From: Pseudomonadota bacterium
GTDB taxonomy: Bacteria; Pseudomonadota; Alphaproteobacteria; Caulobacterales; Caulobacteraceae
DNA length: 64,000 nt
NCBI GenBank assembly: GCA_018241995.1
Contig: JAFECT010000003.1
Span: 248,001-312,000, forward strand
Direction: 5' to 3'
Under the pieces are notes generated by a model that was not told the origin of the DNA, searched no databases, and was given only the letters and a program-made list of their open reading frames with translations. Made by a program: the position numbers and the translations under genes. Of this stretch, positions 1-8,477 are shown piece after piece; position 1 is the stretch's first letter; every line of letters begins with the position of its first letter.

Positions 1-948
1 GCTGGCGCGATCACCATGCTGCTGACCGACCGCAACTTCCACACCCACTTCTTCGACCCGGCCGGCGGCGGCGACCCGGTGATGTTCCAGCACCTGTTCT
101 GGTTCTTCGGTCACCCGGAAGTGTACATCCTGATCCTGCCCGGGTTCGGCATGATCAGCCACATCGTCTCGACCTTCTCGCGCAAGCCCGTGTTCGGGTA
201 CCTGGCCATGGCCTACGCCATGGTGGCCATCGGCTTCATCGGGTTCCTGGTGTGGGCGCACCACATGTACACGGTCGGCATGAACGTGAATCTGCAGGCC
301 TATTTCGTGGCCGCGACCATGATCATCGCCGTGCCGACGGGTGTGAAGATCTTCAGCTGGATCGCCACGATGTGGGGCGGCTCCATCGACTTCAAGACGC
401 CCATGCTGTGGGCGATCGGCTTCATCTTCCTGTTCACCGTCGGCGGCGTGACCGGCGTGGTGCTGGCCAACGCCGGCGTCGATTACTCCTTCCAGGACAC
501 CTACTACGTGGTGGCGCACTTCCACTACGTGCTGTCGCTGGGCGCCGTGTTCGCCATCTTCGCGGGCTTCTACTACTGGTTCGAGAAAATGTGGGGCGTG
601 AAGTACAACGAGTTCCTGGGCGCCGCGCACTTCTGGATCACCTTCGTTGGCGTGAACGTGATCTTCTTCCCGCAGCACTTCCTGGGCATGCAGGGGATGC
701 CGCGCCGCTACGTCGACTATCCGGTGCAGTTCACCCTGTGGAACCAGGTCTCGTCGATCGGCTACGCGATCACCCTGGTCGGCCTCGCGGTCTTCATGAT
801 CGTGCTGATCGAGGCCGCCGTGCGTCGCCGCAAGGCCGAGGCCAATCCCTGGGGCGAAGGCGCCACGACGCTGGAGTGGACCCTGTCCTCGCCGCCGCCG
901 TTCCACCAGTTCAACGAACTGCCGGTGATCAAGGCCGATCACCACTGA
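1..948 (+). CDS. ctaD: Cytochrome c oxidase subunit I, aa3 type (5' end outside window)
   Basis: Catalytic subunit of the terminal haem-copper oxidase in the inner membrane; it reduces O2 and pumps protons. The frame is open from base 1, so the start lies upstream. About 315 C-terminal residues of a usual 530-560 are present. Visible landmarks are HPEVY (Cu-B histidine and the cross-linked tyrosine, about nt 112-126), the two Cu-B histidines in WAHHMYTVG (about nt 250-276) and the haem ligands in HFHYVLSLG (about nt 517-543). Several hydrophobic helices follow. It heads a run of oxidase assembly genes (ctaB, ctaG, ctaE, SURF1), so its role is secure. Confidence 0.97.
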   Translation, partial: AGAITMLLTDRNFHTHFFDPAGGGDPVMFQHLFWFFGHPEVYILILPGFGMISHIVSTFSRKPVFGYLAMAYAMVAIGFIGFLVWAHHMYTVGMNVNLQAYFVAATMIIAVPTGVKIFSWIATMWGGSIDFKTPMLWAIGFIFLFTVGGVTGVVLANAGVDYSFQDTYYVVAHFHYVLSLGAVFAIFAGFYYWFEKMWGVKYNEFLGAAHFWITFVGVNVIFFPQHFLGMQGMPRRYVDYPVQFTLWNQVSSIGYAITLVGLAVFMIVLIEAAVRRRKAEANPWGEGATTLEWTLSSPPPFHQFNELPVIKADHH

Positions 949-984
949 TCCGTCCCCCGCAACGAGGGACAATCGAGTAGAAGG

Positions 985-1015
985 CGGGGACGGGCGCTCA
1001 GGCGCACCGTCCCCG
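985..1015 (+). terminator. GC-rich hairpin after ctaD (terminator or attenuator)
   Basis: CGGGGACGG pairs with CCGTCCCCG, and an inner GCGC/GCGC pair gives about 13 base pairs with one bulged A around a TCAG loop. Only a short ACCGTTT follows, so it is a poor intrinsic terminator. It may attenuate transcription or protect the ctaD transcript end. Confidence 0.4.
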
Positions 1016-1024
1016 ACCGTTTAA

Positions 1025-1067
1025 GCCTACCAGGGAAAGTGGTTCGCACTTTCCCGCCCGGGTAGGC
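1025..1067 (+). other. Second long hairpin in the ctaD-ctaB leader
   Basis: GCCTACC (1025-1031) pairs with GGTAGGC (1061-1067), and GGGAAAGT (1033-1040) pairs with ACTTTCCC (1048-1055) around a short loop. This gives a two-part stem ending 17 bases before the ctaB start. No T-tract follows, so a leader or mRNA-stability element is more likely than a terminator. Confidence 0.4.
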
Positions 1068-1084
1068 GACTGACAACTAGGCAT

Positions 1085-2044
1085 ATGACACAAGCCGTGA
1101 CCGAAGCCGCCGACAAGACCGCCCTGGCCGGACCTGGTGACTATTTCCAGCTCCTGAAGCCGAGGGTGATGTCGCTGGTGGTGTTCACCGCCCTGACCGG
1201 GCTGGTGTGCGCGCCGGAGCCGCTGCATCCGGTGCTGGCGGCGATCGCGGTGCTGTGCATTGCGGTGGGAGCCGGCGCGGCCGGCGCGCTCAACATGGCC
1301 ATCGAGGGCAGGACCGACGCCCTGATGCGGCGTACCCGGGGCCGGCCGGTGGCGGCGGGCCGGGTGAGCAAGAACGACGCCCTGGCTTTCGGCGGGGTGC
1401 TCTCGGCCTTCTCGGTCATGCTGATGGGCATGGCGGCCAATTGGCTGGCGGCGGGCCTCCTGGCCCTGACCATCGTCTACTACGCCTGGTTCTACACCCT
1501 GGTGCTGAAGCGCCGCACCCCGCAGAACATCGTGGTCGGCGGCGCGGCCGGGGCCTTCCCGCCGGTGATCGGCTGGGCGGCGGCGAGCGGGCATCTGGAC
1601 CTCAACGCCTGGCTGATGTTCCTGATCATCTTCCTGTGGACCCCGCCGCACTCCTGGGCGCTGGCGCTCTACACCACGGAAGACTACGCCAAGGCCGGCA
1701 TCCCGATGATGCCGGTGGCCCGGGGCGCCAAGTCCACGCGGCTGCAGATCCTGCTCTATTCGTTGGTCATGGTCCCGGTTGCGATCCTGCCCGTGTTCAC
1801 GGGCCTGGGCGGGACGCTCTATGCCGGCGTCTCCATCGTCGGCGGGCTGGGCTTCCTGGCTCTGGCCTTCCGGCTCTGGCGCTCCAAGGCCGGTGACCGA
1901 CCCGAAGGCGGCGAGGCGGGCCTCTACGACGTGAAGGCCGAGACCAAGGCCGCGCGCAATCTGTTCGCCTTCTCGATCCTGTACCTGTTCTCGCTGTTCG
2001 CGGCCCTGCTGTTCGAGCACGGCCTGACCAAGGCGCTCGCATGA
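1085..2044 (+). CDS. ctaB: Protohaem IX farnesyltransferase (haem O synthase)
   Basis: Transfers a farnesyl group to haem B to make haem O, the precursor of haem A for subunit I. The 319-residue protein is of the usual length for this UbiA-superfamily enzyme and has about eight or nine membrane segments. The prenyl-diphosphate motif region reads LNMAIEGRTDALMRRT, with Glu where many homologues have the first Asp. A second conserved block is TPPHSWALALY. The ATG at 1085 gives the N-terminus MTQAVTEAADK. The last four bases overlap the next gene as ATGA, indicating translational coupling. Confidence 0.95.
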   Translation: MTQAVTEAADKTALAGPGDYFQLLKPRVMSLVVFTALTGLVCAPEPLHPVLAAIAVLCIAVGAGAAGALNMAIEGRTDALMRRTRGRPVAAGRVSKNDALAFGGVLSAFSVMLMGMAANWLAAGLLALTIVYYAWFYTLVLKRRTPQNIVVGGAAGAFPPVIGWAAASGHLDLNAWLMFLIIFLWTPPHSWALALYTTEDYAKAGIPMMPVARGAKSTRLQILLYSLVMVPVAILPVFTGLGGTLYAGVSIVGGLGFLALAFRLWRSKAGDRPEGGEAGLYDVKAETKAARNLFAFSILYLFSLFAALLFEHGLTKALA

Positions 2045-2241
2045 CCTTCGACAACGACCCTCAGGCCGACGCGACCAAGGCCCGCAACCGCCGCAGCCTG
2101 GCCATCGCCGGGGCGCTTGTGCTGTTCGTGGTGCTGGTGTTCGTGATCACCGTCGTGCGGCTGGGCGGCTCCAAGCCCTCGGCCTATGTCGCGCCCCGCA
2201 CCGGCCTGAACTCGCCCGCCTCGCAGAGCGCGCACCCGTGA
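2041..2241 (+). CDS. Small single-TM protein of the cox operon (CoxF-like)
   Basis: A 66-residue protein with a charged N-terminus, one membrane helix at about residues 20-42 and a short polar tail. It lies between ctaB and ctaG, overlapping the first by four bases and the second by four. Short one-helix proteins are common at this spot in alphaproteobacterial cox clusters and are annotated as CoxF or as an oxidase assembly protein. No catalytic motif is visible. The position implies a role in oxidase assembly, but that is inference. Confidence 0.8.
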   Translation: MTFDNDPQADATKARNRRSLAIAGALVLFVVLVFVITVVRLGGSKPSAYVAPRTGLNSPASQSAHP

Positions 2242-2771
2242 ACAAGAACCTTCGCGTCCTTCTGATCTGTGGCGCGGTGTTCGTGCTGATGGTCGGCGCC
2301 GCCTACGCCGCGGTGCCGATCTATCGGATTTTCTGCGAGAAGACCGGCTTCGCCGGCACGCCCAAGCGGGCGGAAGCCGCCGCGGGCAAGGTCGTCGACA
2401 AGACCGTGATCGTGCGATTCGACACCAACACGCGCGAGGTGCCCTGGGACTTCAAGGCCGAGGATTCGGCCCAGACCATCAAGCTGGGAGCCACCAACCT
2501 GGCCTTCTTCAAGGTCACCAACAACTCCGACCAGCCGGTCACCGGCCGCGCCGCCTTCAACGTGACGCCCGACTCCACCAGCCCCTATTTCTCGAAGCTG
2601 GAGTGCTTCTGCTTCACCGATCAGACGCTGAAGCCCCACGAGACCAAGGAGTTTCCGGTGGCCTATTTCGTCGATCCGCTGATCCTGGAAGACAAGGACG
2701 CGCGCCGGGTCCGCGAGATCACCTTGTCCTACACCTTCTATCGTTCGCCGGTGCAGCGCCCGCCGACCTGA
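2238..2771 (+). CDS. ctaG: Cytochrome c oxidase assembly protein CtaG/Cox11
   Basis: Copper chaperone that helps build the Cu-B site of subunit I. The 177-residue protein has one N-terminal membrane anchor (about residues 6-27) followed by a periplasmic domain. Near the anchor is the conserved AVPIYRIFCEKTGFAGT segment, and the copper-binding CFCF motif lies at about residues 122-125. It starts at GTG 2238, which overlaps the stop of the preceding small gene, so the two are probably coupled. Length and order match other alphaproteobacterial ctaG genes. Confidence 0.95.
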   Translation: MNKNLRVLLICGAVFVLMVGAAYAAVPIYRIFCEKTGFAGTPKRAEAAAGKVVDKTVIVRFDTNTREVPWDFKAEDSAQTIKLGATNLAFFKVTNNSDQPVTGRAAFNVTPDSTSPYFSKLECFCFTDQTLKPHETKEFPVAYFVDPLILEDKDARRVREITLSYTFYRSPVQRPPT

Positions 2772-2865
2772 GAAGGCCTTGTTCGGCCGGGCGGACCCGG
2801 TCTATAGCCACCATCAAGATTCTAGCGACGATCCGGCGGGCCGGATCTGGGGACCGAGTTAAGAC

Positions 2866-3750
2866 ATGGCCGATCACGCCGCCGTCAAGCACGACTACCA
2901 CCTCGTCAATCCGAGCCCGTGGCCGCTGGTCGGCTCCATCGCCGCGACGGTGATGGCGATCGGCCTGGTCATCTGGATGAAGGGCCTGTTCGGCGTCGAG
3001 AAGGGCACCTGGTACGTGTTCGCCGCCGGCGCGGCGGGCGTGCTCTACACCATGTTCGGCTGGTGGTCGGAAGTGATCAAGGAAGCCAAGCACGGCGACC
3101 ACACCCCGGTGGTGTCGCTGGGCCTGCGCTACGGCATGATCCTGTTCATCGCGTCCGAGGTCATGTTCTTCGTGGCCTGGTTCTGGATGTTCTTCGAGAT
3201 GGCGCTGTTCCACAACGTGCGCGCCCACTCGCACATCGACGAGGTCGCCGCCGCCTGGAAGACCTGGCCGCCGAAAGGCGTCGAGACGCTCGATCCCTTC
3301 CACCTGCCGCTGGTCAACACGGTGATCCTGTTGTTGTCGGGCACGACGGTGACCTGGGCGCACCACGCGCTGCAGGTCGGCGACCGCAAGGCCGCCAAGA
3401 TCGGCCTGCTGCTGACCATCCTGCTCGGCTGCTCGTTCACCGCCATCCAGGCCTACGAGTACAATCACATCATCACCGAGCACCTGTTCTTCTCGCCGGA
3501 CGCCCAGAACTCGGGCCTCTACGGCTCGTCCTTCTTCATGGCCACCGGCTTCCACGGCTTCCACGTGCTGATCGGGACCATCTTCCTGACCGTGTGCCTG
3601 CTGCGCCTGCTGGGCGGCGGCTTCACGCCGAAGCAGCACTTCGGCTTCGAGGCGGCGGCCTGGTACTGGCACTTCGTGGACGTGGTCTGGCTGTTCCTGT
3701 TCGCCTTCATCTACGTGACCTTCGGCGGGAGCGGTCCGCACCCGGGTTGA
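2866..3750 (+). CDS. ctaE: Cytochrome c oxidase subunit III
   Basis: Core membrane subunit of the aa3 oxidase that stabilises subunit I and its proton uptake. The 294-residue protein has about seven membrane helices. Family blocks are visible: the PSPWPLVGS start, [10 protein letters not shown] near residues 100-110, [19 protein letters not shown], and the end block ending in [12 protein letters not shown]. About 94 bases without a gene separate it from ctaG. The stop overlaps a possible TTG start of the next gene. Confidence 0.97.
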   Translation: MADHAAVKHDYHLVNPSPWPLVGSIAATVMAIGLVIWMKGLFGVEKGTWYVFAAGAAGVLYTMFGWWSEVIKEAKHGDHTPVVSLGLRYGMILFIASEVMFFVAWFWMFFEMALFHNVRAHSHIDEVAAAWKTWPPKGVETLDPFHLPLVNTVILLLSGTTVTWAHHALQVGDRKAAKIGLLLTILLGCSFTAIQAYEYNHIITEHLFFSPDAQNSGLYGSSFFMATGFHGFHVLIGTIFLTVCLLRLLGGGFTPKQHFGFEAAAWYWHFVDVVWLFLFAFIYVTFGGSGPHPG

Positions 3751-3758
3751 TCACCCGA

Positions 3759-4127
3759 GTGACCGCCTCCCGGCCCAATCCGATCCTCACAGGCCTGCGC
3801 TGCCGCTGTCCGAACTGCGGGCGCGGGCCTCTATTTTCCGGCTTCCTGAAGGTGGCCCCGCGCTGCAGCGCCTGCGGTTTCGACCTCAAGGCCGCCGACT
3901 CAGGCGACGGGCCGGCGGTCTTCATCATCCTGATCGTGGGCTTTATCGTAGGCTTCGCGGCCCTGTTCACCGAGATCGCCTACCAGCCGCCGGTCTGGGT
4001 GCACCTGTCGTTGTGGCTGCCGCTCTCGGTGATTCTGTGCTTGGCGCTCCTGAGGCCCTTCAAGGGCGTGCTTATAGCCCTGCAGATGCACCACCGCGCC
4101 GCCGAGGCCCGCAACGATGACTTCTGA
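3759..4127 (+). CDS. DUF983 family membrane protein
   Basis: A protein of about 122 residues with two CxxC pairs near the N-terminus (CPNC and CSAC, zinc-ribbon like) and two hydrophobic helices. This is the DUF983 pattern, usually found between ctaE and SURF1 in alphaproteobacteria. GTG 3759 is chosen as the start; TTG 3747, overlapping the ctaE stop, is an alternative that adds four residues. The gene overlaps the SURF1 start by 11 bases. An oxidase-assembly or metal-handling role is inferred from context only. Confidence 0.85.
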   Translation: MTASRPNPILTGLRCRCPNCGRGPLFSGFLKVAPRCSACGFDLKAADSGDGPAVFIILIVGFIVGFAALFTEIAYQPPVWVHLSLWLPLSVILCLALLRPFKGVLIALQMHHRAAEARNDDF

Positions 4128-4866
4128 TCCGGCGCCCGCGCCTCACGCCCTGCCGGTGCGCCTGACCGTGGCCGTAGCGATTGTCTTCGCCGTGCTGATG
4201 AGCCTGGGCACCTGGCAGGTGTTCCGCCTGAAGGAGAAGGAGGCGCTGCTGGCCCGCATCGCCGAGCGCAGCCATACGGCGCCCAAGCCGCTGGAACAGG
4301 TGCTGCAGCGCGCCGGCGCGGGCGCCGACCTCGACTTCACCCGCGTCAGCCTCGACTGCCCAGGGTTGGCCTCCGCCGGCTATGCGCGGGTCTATTCGAT
4401 CGACGCGCAAGGCCAGGCGGGGGCGCGGCTGATGTCGGCCTGTCCGATCAAGGGCGCGGCTTGGCCCGCGATCCTGGTCGACCGCGGCTTCGTCGCCGAC
4501 AGCGTCAAGCGCCTGCCGCCGACCAATGACGCGGATATGACGCCGGTGAAGGTGGTCGGCGTCCTGCGCCGCCCCGATCCGCCCAACGCCTTCGCGCCGA
4601 AGCACGGTGCGGGTCAGAACCTTTGGTTCAGCCGCGACCTCGGCCAGATCGGCGCCAGCCTGCGCGCGCCCGCGCCCGTCGCGCCCTGGTACCTGGCCGC
4701 CGAGACCGCCTCCAACCCCGACCGACCCGAGTTGGTCCCGGCTCCCATTCCGACCAACATCTCCAACCGGCACCTGGGCTATGTGATCACCTGGTACGGC
4801 CTGGCCGCCGCCTTGATCGGCGTCTATGCCGCCATGCTGCGCGCGCGCAGAAAGCCCAAGCCATGA
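4117..4866 (+). CDS. SURF1 family oxidase assembly protein
   Basis: SURF1 (Shy1) proteins help insert haem A into oxidase subunit I. The 249-residue protein has the family layout: an N-terminal helix (about residues 13-33) followed by GTWQVFRLKEKEALL, a periplasmic domain, and a C-terminal helix preceded by NRHLGYVITWYGLA. It overlaps the DUF983 gene by 11 bases and the following M16 peptidase gene by four (ATGA), so it closes the oxidase operon and may be coupled to the peptidase. Confidence 0.93.
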   Translation: MTSDPAPAPHALPVRLTVAVAIVFAVLMSLGTWQVFRLKEKEALLARIAERSHTAPKPLEQVLQRAGAGADLDFTRVSLDCPGLASAGYARVYSIDAQGQAGARLMSACPIKGAAWPAILVDRGFVADSVKRLPPTNDADMTPVKVVGVLRRPDPPNAFAPKHGAGQNLWFSRDLGQIGASLRAPAPVAPWYLAAETASNPDRPELVPAPIPTNISNRHLGYVITWYGLAAALIGVYAAMLRARRKPKP

Positions 4867-6128
4867 CCGCGCGCCTGCATCGCCTCTCCAACGGCGTGAC
4901 CGTGCTGTGCGACCCCATGCCGGGGCTGGAGACCCTGGCGATTTCGGTCGTGGTGCGCGGCGGCGCGCGCTGGGAGCCGAAGAACCGCTCGGGCTGGTCG
5001 CACCTGCTCGAGCACATGGTGTTCAAGGGCGCGGCGGGACGCTCGGCGCAGGAGATCATTGAGACGGTCGAGTCAGCCGGCGCCCAGATCAATGCGGTCA
5101 CCGGCTATGAGCGCACCAGCTTCCAAATCCGCGCCCTGAAGGACCGGCTGGAGCTGGGGCTTCAGGTGCTGGCCGATCTTGTGCTCCGCCCCACCGTGGA
5201 CGGCGACGACCTGACCCGCGAGAAGGACGTGGTCGCCCAGGAGATCGCCGAGGCCTACGACACCCCCGACGACCAGGTGTTCGAGATGGCCCAGGCCAAG
5301 GCCTTCGACGGCCAGCAGCTCGGCCGCCCGATCCTGGGCACGGTCAAGAGCATCGGCACAGCCGAACCCGCGACGCTCGACGCCTGGCGCCGGGCCCTCT
5401 ATGCGCCCGAGCGCCTATGCGTCGCCTGTGCCGGAGCTGTGGATGAGGACGCCGTCCTGGCCCTCGCCGAGCGCCTGTTCGCCGGCATGGCGCCCGATGC
5501 CGGTCCCGCCGCGCCTGAGCCCGGGCGCTTCATCGGCGGCCACGCGACCCTGGCCCGCCGCATCGAGCAGGCCAATCTGGTGTGGCAGCTGCCGGGTCTC
5601 GGCGCCGGCGACCCGGACCGCTACGCCTCGCGCCTGTTCGTGGAGATCCTGGGCGGGGGCATGGCGTCCCGCCTGTTCCAGGAGGCGCGTGAGAAACGCG
5701 GCCTGGCCTATGCCATCGACGCCTGGGCCACCGCCTATGAGGACACCGGCGTGATCGGCGTCTTCGCCGGGGCATCCGCCGACAAGGCCGAGGCGCTGTC
5801 CGCGCTGGTGGCCGACGAGATCCGCAAACTGGGCGAGGGCGTCACCGACGCCGAACTGGCCCGCGCCAAGGCCCAGCTGGAGACCGGCCTGTTCATGGCC
5901 GAGGAGTCGCCCCTGGCCCGCGCCGAGCGCGCCGCCAGCCAGACCTTCATGTTCGGCGCGCCGCTCTCGGCCGAAGCCATCCGCACGGCGGTGGAGGCGG
6001 TCACACCTGCGGACCTCGCGCGGATCGGCAAGCGCATGCTGGCCCCGAAGGCCTGTGCGACCGCCGTTCTCGGCCCTCGCGCCGGGCTCAAGGCCGGGGA
6101 GGCTTTCGGGCGGGCGCTGTTCGCCTAG
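4863..6128 (+). CDS. M16 family zinc metallopeptidase (processing-peptidase like)
   Basis: A 421-residue insulinase-family peptidase of the length typical of the mitochondrial processing peptidase-like bacterial group. The inverted zinc motif HLLEH is at residues 47-51, and the third zinc ligand falls at the expected spacing at Glu127 in VVAQEIAEAYDTP. The C-terminal M16 domain contains the glycine-rich GGGMASRLFQEAREKRGLAY region. No signal peptide is seen, so it is probably cytoplasmic. ATG 4863 overlaps the SURF1 stop. Its physiological substrate is unknown. Confidence 0.92.
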   Translation: MTARLHRLSNGVTVLCDPMPGLETLAISVVVRGGARWEPKNRSGWSHLLEHMVFKGAAGRSAQEIIETVESAGAQINAVTGYERTSFQIRALKDRLELGLQVLADLVLRPTVDGDDLTREKDVVAQEIAEAYDTPDDQVFEMAQAKAFDGQQLGRPILGTVKSIGTAEPATLDAWRRALYAPERLCVACAGAVDEDAVLALAERLFAGMAPDAGPAAPEPGRFIGGHATLARRIEQANLVWQLPGLGAGDPDRYASRLFVEILGGGMASRLFQEAREKRGLAYAIDAWATAYEDTGVIGVFAGASADKAEALSALVADEIRKLGEGVTDAELARAKAQLETGLFMAEESPLARAERAASQTFMFGAPLSAEAIRTAVEAVTPADLARIGKRMLAPKACATAVLGPRAGLKAGEAFGRALFA

Positions 6129-6172
6129 GGCGCCCCCTCCCTTAGGCCCATCTCTCGCGTTATCATTCGCCC

Positions 6173-6778
6173 ATGGCCTTGCTCGACTGGATGGCGGCGG
6201 ACGCGGCCCTCGTTTTGGAGGGCGAAGGCGTGCGGCTTCGCCCGCCGCGGATGGGCGACTTCCTGCAGTGGTCCACCCTGCGCGAACGTTCGCGCGATTT
6301 CCTGCAGCCGTGGGAGCCGGCCTGGCCCGTCGACGACCTCACCCGCCCGGCGTTCCGGCGGCGGCTGGGCGCCTACTCGCGCGATATCGAGACGGGGCAA
6401 GGCTACCCCTTCTTCATCTTCGCGGAAGACGAGGTGCTGGTCGGCGGCATCACCCTGTCCAACGTGCGTCGCGGCGTCGCCCAGGCGGCGACCATGGGTT
6501 ATTGGGTGGGGCAGCAGTACGCGCGCAAGGGCTATGTCTCGCGCGGTGTGAAGGCGGTCTGCCGCTTCGGCTTCGACAAGCTACGCCTGCACCGGATCGA
6601 GGCGGCCTGCCTGCCGTCGAACATCCCGTCGCGCGATTTGTTGCTGAAAGTCGGCTTTTCTTTGGAAGGAAAAGCCCGCGCTTATTTGAAAATTAACGGC
6701 GCCTGGAGAGATCATCTCCTGTTCGGCCTCATAGATGACGAGGCTGGCTGGGACGATAATACGACCTCCGGGGACTGA
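6173..6778 (+). CDS. GNAT family acetyltransferase (RimJ/RimL type)
   Basis: A 201-residue N-acetyltransferase of the ribosomal-protein acetylase group (RimJ-like). It has the opening GVRLRPPRMGDFLQW, a central VGGITLSNVRRG strand, the acetyl-CoA-binding region GYWVGQQYARKGYVSRG, and the family ending LHRIEAACLPSNIPSRDLLLKVGF followed by a short tail. The last 120 bases are noticeably less GC-rich than the neighbours. The gene ends five bases before pdeA, so the two may be co-transcribed. Confidence 0.9.
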   Translation: MALLDWMAADAALVLEGEGVRLRPPRMGDFLQWSTLRERSRDFLQPWEPAWPVDDLTRPAFRRRLGAYSRDIETGQGYPFFIFAEDEVLVGGITLSNVRRGVAQAATMGYWVGQQYARKGYVSRGVKAVCRFGFDKLRLHRIEAACLPSNIPSRDLLLKVGFSLEGKARAYLKINGAWRDHLLFGLIDDEAGWDDNTTSGD

Positions 6779-6783
6779 TCCGT

Positions 6784-8448
6784 TTGAACGACCGGTCGAG
6801 AAGCCTGGCGTGGGATCCGACGACTGCTTTGGAAGCCCTTGCGGCGGCCGATGTGGCGCTGTGGATCTGGACGCCCGCCGAAGACCGGCTGCGGTTGACC
6901 GGAGCCACGCGTGCGCTGGGTCTCGGGCCGCTGGCCCCTGAGTGCACCGGCGCCGCCTTCGCCGCCCTGGCCCTGCCGCAGGACCGATCCCTGGCCGAAC
7001 AGCTGCTGCGCCCGCGCGAGGAAGGCGAGGAGATCGCCGTTCGCCTGCGCATGCGCAACTCCGAGACCTGCCTGTGGCGCGGCGTGTGGCTGGAGGACGG
7101 CATCCGGGCCGCAGGGGTCGCGGCCCTTGAGACCAAGTTCGCCGGCTCCGACACCGATCCGCTGACCGGCCTGCTCGATCGCCGCAATTTCCTGGTGCGT
7201 TGTCGGGAGGCTTTGGCCCAGCCCGGTGAATACGATCTGGTGGTGGCCGACCTCGACCGGCTGCGCCGTTTGAACGAGGCGCTGGGCCACGAGCGCGCCG
7301 ACCTGGTGCTGGCGGCCCTGGGCTCGCGCCTGGCCTCGGCCTTCCCCAAGGGAGCCATCCCCGCCCGCATCGGCGAGGACGAGTTCGCGGTGCTGGTGCC
7401 CGACGGCGTCGCCCGCCCGGCCGAGCGCGTGCGCGCGGCCATGGAGCAGCCGCTCAGAGTGGCGGGCTTCGACATCTATCCGACCCTGTCGATCGGGGCG
7501 GTGCACATCGAGGGCGGGGCCGACGCGCCCGAGGCCGCCGAATTGCTGCGCCGCGCCGAGCTGGCGGTGGAATCGGCCAAGACCGGCGGACGCGGCGGGG
7601 CGGCGGCCTACGGCCGTGGCCTGGAAACCGACAGCCTTTCGCGCCTGGCGCTGGAGGCCGACCTCAGGAACGCGTTCCAGCGCGGCGAGATCGAGCCCTT
7701 CTTCCAGCCCATCGTGCGCCTGGACAACGGCTCGGTGGCCGGCTTCGAGGCCCTGGCGCGCTGGCGCCATCCGCGGCGCGGGATCGTGCCGCCCGACGAG
7801 TTCCTGACCCTGGCCATGGAAATGGGCCTGATGAACGAGCTGGGCCTGCACATGATGCAGACCTCGGCCCGACAGCTGGCCGAGTGGCTGGACCGCCATC
7901 CGCGCGCCGGCGATCTGTTCGTCAGCGTGAACCTGTCCACCGGCGAGATCGAGCGGCCCAACCTGATCGAGGACGTGGCGCGTATTCGCAAGGAGACCGG
8001 CCTGCCGCGCGGCGCGCTGAAGCTGGAGGTCACCGAAAGCGACATCATGCGTGATCCGGACAAGGCCGCGATGATCCTCAAGAACATCAAGGCCGCCGGC
8101 GCCTCGCTGGCGCTGGACGACTTCGGCACCGGCTTCTCGTCGCTGAGCTATCTCGCGCGGCTGCCTTTCGACACGCTGAAGATCGACCGCTACTTCGTGC
8201 GCACCATGGGCGCGGACGAGGGCTCGTCCAAGATCGTGCGCTCGGTCGTCAACCTGGGCCGCGACCTGTCGCTGGAAGTGGTGGCCGAGGGGGTAGAGAC
8301 GGCCGCCCTGGCGCGCCAGCTGCTGTCGGTGGGATGCCACTACGGCCAGGGCTTCGGCTACGCCCCGGCGCTCGCCGCCCAGGAGGCGGAAGTCTATCTG
8401 AACGAATCCCTCGCCGATGGAGTGGCGCCTTTGAAGCAGCGGATGTAA
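6784..8448 (+). CDS. pdeA: Cyclic-di-GMP phosphodiesterase, PAS-GEDEF-EAL (PdeA-like)
   Basis: A 554-residue protein with an N-terminal PAS-like sensor (about 15-115), a GGDEF domain (about 122-280) and an EAL domain (about 290-540). The GGDEF signature is GEDEF at 197-201, the variant described in Caulobacter crescentus PdeA, where the domain binds GTP and stimulates the EAL phosphodiesterase. The EAL domain looks intact: FEALARWRH (about 321), SVNLS, LEVTES, DDFGTGFSSLSYL, LKIDR and AEGVET. It should hydrolyse c-di-GMP to pGpG. The start codon is TTG 6784. The protein ends in KQRM. Orthology to PdeA is inferred from domain order, length and the GEDEF motif. Confidence 0.9.
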   Translation: MNDRSRSLAWDPTTALEALAAADVALWIWTPAEDRLRLTGATRALGLGPLAPECTGAAFAALALPQDRSLAEQLLRPREEGEEIAVRLRMRNSETCLWRGVWLEDGIRAAGVAALETKFAGSDTDPLTGLLDRRNFLVRCREALAQPGEYDLVVADLDRLRRLNEALGHERADLVLAALGSRLASAFPKGAIPARIGEDEFAVLVPDGVARPAERVRAAMEQPLRVAGFDIYPTLSIGAVHIEGGADAPEAAELLRRAELAVESAKTGGRGGAAAYGRGLETDSLSRLALEADLRNAFQRGEIEPFFQPIVRLDNGSVAGFEALARWRHPRRGIVPPDEFLTLAMEMGLMNELGLHMMQTSARQLAEWLDRHPRAGDLFVSVNLSTGEIERPNLIEDVARIRKETGLPRGALKLEVTESDIMRDPDKAAMILKNIKAAGASLALDDFGTGFSSLSYLARLPFDTLKIDRYFVRTMGADEGSSKIVRSVVNLGRDLSLEVVAEGVETAALARQLLSVGCHYGQGFGYAPALAAQEAEVYLNESLADGVAPLKQRM

Positions 8449-8477
8449 GGTCGCCTCCTTACTTAGGGGGTTGCCTA

